A DNA stretch of 64,000 nucleotides from DATLXH01 sp035576005 (lineage in GTDB: Bacteria > Acidobacteriota > Thermoanaerobaculia > Gp7-AA8). Where the stretch lies: positions 1 to 64,000 of the forward strand of contig DATLXH010000091.1 of assembly GCA_035576005.1 (NCBI GenBank), read 5' to 3'. The notes under the pieces were generated by a model that worked only from the letters and a program-made list of their open reading frames with translations, searched no databases and was not told where the DNA came from. How positions within the stretch are numbered: the stretch's first letter is position 1; every line of letters begins with the position of its first letter. Position numbers and translations under genes: made by a program. Shown here one piece after another: positions 59,965-64,000 of this stretch.

Positions 59965-60639
59965 CTAACTCTTCGACCCAGCCGCCCCAGGAGAAGTGGT
60001 CGGTGCTTCCGCTCCCGCAGCCGGCGCCGTTTCAGCACCAGCAGCTTCAGTCGGAGCATATTTAAAAGCGAACGTCATTTCGAATGTGTAGACGGTCACG
60101 CCACCGGGTGCAGCCTGACGTGTGAGCCCACTGAAATATGGCTCTTCAAAGACCGGGTCTGCCTTGATGTTCTCGACGAAATTCCCGGCGGCGTTCGGGT
60201 TCAAAGCCCGTCCAGCGATCGATATCTCGCCATTGTTGAGAGTCATCCTGTCGAGCCAGACCAGATCAGGCAGATCCTGACTGATCCGATCGAGAATCCT
60301 CACGGGACCTTTCTGATTCTGCTTGAGTTTGTTGATCAGAGCGATCCTGCTCTCGAGCGATTCCTTTCGCTTTTTGTATTGATCGACTTCCTTGATGATC
60401 GACTCGAGTTTCTGCGCCTCTGCTCTCTGGACCACCAGGCGATCCTGTCGCTCGGTGTACTCACGATTTTTCAGGTACCAGTAGCCGAGCGCCGCCAGAA
60501 TGCCCAGCCCGAGCAGGCCAAGGACGAGCATGTTGTTGAGATTGCTCGGCCCGTCGGAGGCTATGGCAGGAGCGGAAGAAGCGGCACCGCCGCCACGAAC
60601 TGCAGCTCGCCCTTCGCGGTTCAGATTGATTTTTATCAA
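59965..60639 (-). CDS. pilN: PilN pilus assembly protein (TTG start)
   Basis: A 224-aa bitopic protein. It begins LIKINLNREG, the PilM-binding INL motif, so the start is most likely the TTG at 60639, overlapping the pilM stop as TTGA. The only ATG in frame upstream lies inside pilM. A membrane helix (about 35-55), coiled coil (about 60-100) and a small domain (DLPDLVWLDRMTLNNGEISI) follow. An Ala/Pro-rich tail closes it. Confidence 0.9.
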   Translation of the reverse strand: MIKINLNREGRAAVRGGGAASSAPAIASDGPSNLNNMLVLGLLGLGILAALGYWYLKNREYTERQDRLVVQRAEAQKLESIIKEVDQYKKRKESLESRIALINKLKQNQKGPVRILDRISQDLPDLVWLDRMTLNNGEISIAGRALNPNAAGNFVENIKADPVFEEPYFSGLTRQAAPGGVTVYTFEMTFAFKYAPTEAAGAETAPAAGAEAPTTSPGAAGSKS

Positions 60640-61694
60640 GCGTCCCCCAGCTTTCGAATCGCAAGGCCGACTGCGATGGCCATACTCGGCGCCACCTCGG
60701 CGATCCACTCGGGATTGAACTCACTCTCGTTGAACGTGACGTTCTTGAACGGGTTCATGATCTCGACCCCGATGCCGAACTTATCGCGGACCACCGAGTC
60801 GAGATTGAGCACGCCCGACCCGCCGCCAGCCAGGATCACTTCATCGACCCGCTCGGCACCTGAGGTAGCTGTAAAGAAGTCGAGCGTCTTGCGAAGCTCT
60901 GCTGCGAAATCGTCCGACACGGAATTCAGGATCGGGATGACCTGCTGGATCGTATGCTCGGCCACCGCCTCGCCTCGCTTGAGCGCTTCGGCCTCGGCAA
61001 AGGACAGGTTCAACTCTCGCTGGATCGCGTCGGTGTACTGATTCCCGCCGAACGTGATGTCGCGCCAGAACACGGACGTGGAGCCGGACAGGACGTTCAC
61101 ATTCGTTACCGAAGCGCCGATGTTGACCAGGGCCAGCACCTTGCCTTCCTCGATGGTGTAATTCATCTCGTAGCAGTTCTGGAGGGCGAAGGCGTCGACA
61201 TCCACCAGCGCTGCGTTCTTTCCCGCCTGCGTGATCACTGACGTGTAGTCGTTGATCTTGTCCTTTTTCACGGCAACGAGAATCACCTCGATGTTGTCAC
61301 CCGTACCAGGAGCCGTCAGGGGGACGTAGTCGAGGTTCACGTCGTTGATGTCAAAGGGGATGTACTGCTCGGCTTCCCACTGGAGCGATTCGGCAAGCTC
61401 CTCTGCCGACATCGCTGGCAGAGAGATCTTTTTGATGATGACCGAATGGCCCGACAGGGAGGTCGCGAAGTTGGAATTCTTCACGCCTTGCGCCGTGTTA
61501 AGTCGCTGGATTGTCTCGACCACCATGGAGGAATCCATGATTGAGCCGTCCACAATCGCTTCGGGTGAAAGTGGCTCGATGCCGACTTTCAGTAGCTGAT
61601 AGGAACCGGCTTTCTTTTCCTTCAGCTCGACAAGCTTGATCGCAGAGGAGCCGACATCAAGGCCGACAACGTTTTTGCTCTTAGAGAAGAACAC
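60636..61694 (-). CDS. pilM: PilM pilus assembly ATPase-fold protein
   Basis: A 352-aa actin/FtsA-like cytoplasmic protein. The N-terminus VVGLDVGSSAIKLVEL is the phosphate loop; SATSLSGHSVIIKKISLPAM-type and QWEAEQYIPFDINDVNLDYV blocks are the usual PilM signatures. EVILAGGGSGVLNLDSVV and NPFKNVTF close the nucleotide pocket. It is the first gene of the leftward pilMNOPQ operon and binds the PilN tail. A good promoter lies upstream. Confidence 0.94.
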   Translation of the reverse strand: MFFSKSKNVVGLDVGSSAIKLVELKEKKAGSYQLLKVGIEPLSPEAIVDGSIMDSSMVVETIQRLNTAQGVKNSNFATSLSGHSVIIKKISLPAMSAEELAESLQWEAEQYIPFDINDVNLDYVPLTAPGTGDNIEVILVAVKKDKINDYTSVITQAGKNAALVDVDAFALQNCYEMNYTIEEGKVLALVNIGASVTNVNVLSGSTSVFWRDITFGGNQYTDAIQRELNLSFAEAEALKRGEAVAEHTIQQVIPILNSVSDDFAAELRKTLDFFTATSGAERVDEVILAGGGSGVLNLDSVVRDKFGIGVEIMNPFKNVTFNESEFNPEWIAEVAPSMAIAVGLAIRKLGDA

Positions 61695-61759
61695 CGCTCA
61701 CCCCATCCATCTCACACTACTTCTCGTTCGGCGCAGACTTTTACGTGGAAGTTCTAGCG

Positions 61760-61788
61760 AAAGTACACGGTTTCCAAATTCAAGTCAA
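61760..61788 (-). promoter_or_regulatory. Likely sigma-70 promoter of pilM operon
   Basis: Read on the minus strand: TTGACT, 17-bp spacer, TACTTT, with initiation expected near 61753 and a ~60-base leader before the pilM ATG. The surrounding sequence is AT-rich for this genome. Confidence 0.6.
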
Positions 61789-61861
61789 CTCTACAGGGTT
61801 TGGAATCCTGGACTTACGCCGCGCACTCTCCCTTGCTCGTCATTGATGAGTAACGCGCTGC

Positions 61862-61890
61862 TTGCCCGATTGGCAGACCGGGATTAGAAT
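61862..61890 (+). promoter_or_regulatory. Likely sigma-70 promoter of rpmB
   Basis: TTGCCC, a 17-bp spacer and TAGAAT, about 32 bases before the rpmB ATG. An AAGGAG ribosome binding site lies between. Divergent from the pilM promoter. Confidence 0.6.
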
Positions 61891-61921
61891 CCACAGTTTT
61901 TCACGACAAGGAGTTCTTCAA

Positions 61922-62116
61922 ATGGCAAAGATGTGCGAGGTGTGCGGCAAGGCACCGGTCTTCGGAAACAAAATCAGTCACGCCCACAATGTTTCGAGCA
62001 GAAAGTGGTTGCCGAATCTCCAGCGCGTTCGCGTGATGATCGGGTCAGCCGTTCGCCGCATGACCGTCTGCACGCGCTGCATCCGTTCCGGCGCAGTTCG
62101 CAAAGCAGCCCGATAA
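61922..62116 (+). CDS. rpmB: Ribosomal protein L28 (zinc-ribbon form)
   Basis: A 64-aa large-subunit protein. It is the cysteine-containing form: CEVCGKAP at 5-12 and CTRC at 51-54 would bind zinc. The basic core GNKISHAHNVSSRKWLPNLQ is typical. AAGGAG precedes the ATG; the open frame 20 codons upstream overlaps the promoter and is rejected. rpmG is not adjacent. Confidence 0.96.
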   Translation: MAKMCEVCGKAPVFGNKISHAHNVSSRKWLPNLQRVRVMIGSAVRRMTVCTRCIRSGAVRKAAR

Positions 62117-62160
62117 GCCCGTCCCTTCTTGATTCCACCGCTCCAGAGCAGCAAGAAAGT

Positions 62161-62295
62161 GCGAAGCTTTGGAGTGCGGCAGCCGCAGCTGCCGCTTTTT
62201 TGCTTCGAAACCGCCGGGAAAACATTACGTCGACTCAGAGTCGCGGTGCGACACGGAAAGCGGCAGCTGCGGCTGCCGCACTCCAAAGGCTTCGC
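62161..62295. repeat. Long inverted repeat, GGAGTGCGGC family, copy 2
   Basis: Perfect 29-bp arms at 62170-62198 and 62257-62285 (start TGGAGTGCGGCAGCCGCAGC) enclose 58 bp. The pairing extends into GCGAAGC / GCTTCGC at the outer ends with a bulge. The arms match copy 1 (1191-1323) except for an internal inversion-like CTGCC/CAGCC difference that keeps the palindrome. Confidence 0.87.
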
Positions 62296-62311
62296 CCCCT
62301 CGTGGCGAGCC

Positions 62312-64000
62312 TCACGCCGTGGCATGACTGACGTGGTACTTGCGCTGGGCGCGCATCACTCCTTCGACACCGGCGATCGACCGCATGACCCGTTCGAGCT
62401 GACGCAGGTCCGCAATTTCCACCGTCATTTCAACGACGGCATGTCCCTCCCCGGTCCGCGTTTCGACATGGCGAATATTCGTCTTCAGGTTCGCAACCGA
62501 CGAAATGACACGCGCCAGCATTCCCTGCCTGTCCTCCATGATGATCTCCAGCTCGATCTGGTGCTGCGCTGAAGGCTGATCCGCCCACTCCACGTTGATC
62601 TCGCGGTCCGCGTTGAACATCAGGTTCTTCACGTTCGGGCAATTCGCGCTGTGCACGGCCACGCCCTTCCCTCTTGTTACGTATCCCATGATCTGCTCGC
62701 CGGGAACGGGGTTGCAGCACTTGGCAAGATAGGTCATCAGGTCGTCATAACCTTTGACCTTGATGGCCTGTGACGAGGACGGAAAGATGCGGCGCACCGC
62801 CTGCTGAAGGACACTCTCCCGTTCCACTTCCTGCGGCTTCTCACTCTCAGGGACAAAGCGCTCGAGGACGTTCCTCGGGCTGACCTTCCCGTAGCCAAGC
62901 TCGGCATAAAGATCTTCGAGACGCGCGAGACCGAGCTCGGCCAGGACTCCGTCAAGCCCGTCCTGGGCAATGAGCTTCTTGATAGGGACCTTGAATTTCC
63001 GTGCTTCCTTTTCGAGTAGCTTCCGCCCCAGTTCAATCGAGCGGTGCTTCTGCTCCGTGTTGAGCCAGTGCCGGATTTTGTGACGTGCCCGCGATGTGTA
63101 GACCAGACTGACCCATTCACGGCTCGGCGTCTGAGCCGCCCCAGTGAGGATCTGCACGATGTCGCCGTTCTTGAGAGTCGTGCGCAGCGGGGTCAGCTTG
63201 CCGTTCACCCGCGCCCCCACGCAGCGGTGCCCGACGTCGGTATGGATCCGGTACGCGAAGTCGAGCGGAGTTGCTCCGCGGGGAAAGGCGAAAACATCCC
63301 CTTTCGGAGTGAAGGTATAAACCTCGTCGGGATAGAGATCGACCTTGAGAGAATTCATGAAGACCCGTGGATCCTTGATGTCGTGCTGCCACTCGACGAG
63401 CTGGCGTAGCCAGAGAAGGTTCGCATGATTGTCGCTGTCGCCGAGTCTGCCTTCCTTGTACTTCCAGTGCGCCGCGATCCCCTGCTCAGCGACAAGGTCC
63501 ATTTCTCTGGTGCGAATCTGTACTTCGAACGGCTGCCCCTGATCTGCCACAACCGTCGTGTGGAGCGACTGATAGAAGTTCGGCTTGGGCATGGCGATGT
63601 AATCCTTGATTCGGCCAGGCACTGGCATCCACGTCTGATGGATGATCCCCAGAGTCGCGTAACACTCGTTGACGTGGTCGGTGACGATCCTGAAGGCGAG
63701 ATAGTCGTAGAGTTGACCGATGTCGCTCCCCTGCCGGTTCAACTTCTGATGAATCGAGTACATCGATTTGACCCGCCCATGGACCTGTCCGGCGAGGCTG
63801 TTACGCGCAAGCTGCTCAGTCAACACGCCGCGGATTCTGTCGACGACATCACCTGATGCGCTCATCTTTTCGCGAACCGCAGATGAGAGCTCGTCGAACT
63901 CACGGGGATAGAGGTGCTGAAACGCCAGATCCTCGAGCTCGTTTTTCAACCGGCCCATCCCGAGACGGTTGGCGATCGGTGCATAGATCTCCATCGTCTC
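62312..64000 (-). CDS. RelA/SpoT (p)ppGpp synthetase/hydrolase, 5'-truncated by window
   Basis: The C-terminal ~563 residues of a bifunctional RSH stringent-response enzyme; the gene begins beyond position 64000. The first visible codons (ETMEIYAPIANRLGMGRLKN) are the end of the HD hydrolase domain. The synthetase domain follows (RVKSMYSIHQKL, YDYLAFRIVTD, YIAMPKPNFYQSLHTTV, EVQIRTREMD), then TGS (FTPKGDVFAFPRGATPLDFA), a helical/CC region with KCCNPVPGEQIMGYVTRGKG, and a C-terminal ACT domain. Length and domains fit Rel/SpoT. The stop is 17 bases beyond the palindromic repeat. Confidence 0.95.
   Translation of the reverse strand, partial: ETMEIYAPIANRLGMGRLKNELEDLAFQHLYPREFDELSSAVREKMSASGDVVDRIRGVLTEQLARNSLAGQVHGRVKSMYSIHQKLNRQGSDIGQLYDYLAFRIVTDHVNECYATLGIIHQTWMPVPGRIKDYIAMPKPNFYQSLHTTVVADQGQPFEVQIRTREMDLVAEQGIAAHWKYKEGRLGDSDNHANLLWLRQLVEWQHDIKDPRVFMNSLKVDLYPDEVYTFTPKGDVFAFPRGATPLDFAYRIHTDVGHRCVGARVNGKLTPLRTTLKNGDIVQILTGAAQTPSREWVSLVYTSRARHKIRHWLNTEQKHRSIELGRKLLEKEARKFKVPIKKLIAQDGLDGVLAELGLARLEDLYAELGYGKVSPRNVLERFVPESEKPQEVERESVLQQAVRRIFPSSSQAIKVKGYDDLMTYLAKCCNPVPGEQIMGYVTRGKGVAVHSANCPNVKNLMFNADREINVEWADQPSAQHQIELEIIMEDRQGMLARVISSVANLKTNIRHVETRTGEGHAVVEMTVEIADLRQLERVMRSIAGVEGVMRAQRKYHVSHATA

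Overview
The window looks like chromosomal core DNA of a GC-rich, Gram-negative-type bacterium. The best lineage guess is Acidobacteriota (Thermoanaerobaculia or Holophagae-like). This rests on overall gene content and on the look of several proteins: the zinc-ribbon L28, the secretin with TPR and cohesin domains, the roadblock protein and the FecR-DUF6600 protein. It is inference, not a database result. There is no transposase, phage gene, rRNA or CRISPR array. Two tRNAs are present: tRNA-Ala(GGC) and a well-formed tRNA-Sec (selC).

Layout. (1) 0.3-3.5 kb holds a PHP phosphoesterase, a membrane-anchored metallophosphoesterase and queG, followed by tRNA-Ala on the other strand. (2) 4-6.4 kb is a TonB-ExbB-ExbD-ExbD energy-transduction operon, followed by selC. 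(3) 6.7-16.5 kb starts a pilus region: prepilin peptidase, a sensor histidine kinase, then FimT-, PilV-, PilW- and PilX-like minor pilins. The PilW-like protein is very long and carries fibronectin-III-like domains. (4) 16.8-26.7 kb is a compact assembly operon: GspF/PilC, GspE/PilB, PilM-, PilN-, PilO- and PilP-like proteins, a secretin and three pseudopilins. The PilP-like protein contains a calcium-type thrombospondin-3 repeat and the secretin has TPR and cohesin-like ends. (5) 27-41 kb is mixed housekeeping: M16 peptidase, L,D-transpeptidase, recN, tsaC, mgtE, hemQ, cdd, an exported amidohydrolase, an FAD amine oxidase, and a DUF4198-HupE pair. (6) 41.2-48 kb has another FimT-like pseudopilin, a sigma-54 response regulator, a cNMP-gated MscS-type channel and a FecR-DUF6600 protein. 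(7) 48.3-53.4 kb has a phosphoesterase, aroK, accC, accB, a roadblock/LC7 protein and a TPR protein. (8) 53.5-61.7 kb is a classical pilMNOPQ operon, read leftwards, that continues into a small lipoprotein and a Big/IPT-domain lipoprotein before a strong terminator. (9) rpmB and the C-terminal part of a RelA/SpoT protein close the window.

Two separate PilMNOP-secretin sets therefore coexist in 64 kb. The pilMNOPQ set is the expected type IV pilus alignment and outer-membrane complex. The other set, with GspE, GspF and three pseudopilins, looks like a type II secretion or second pilus machine. One prepilin peptidase could process all of their pilins. The sensor kinase and the sigma-54 regulator could be a PilS/PilR-like pair, although they lie 33 kb apart.

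The intergenic DNA is unusual. At least six different families of palindromic repeats occur. The most striking is a 182-bp, full-length imperfect palindrome present in three full copies, one internally deleted copy, one truncated copy and one remnant. Its central dyad shows compensatory base changes between copies. Two pseudopilin genes appear to have recruited repeat-like DNA as the coding sequence of their leader peptides.
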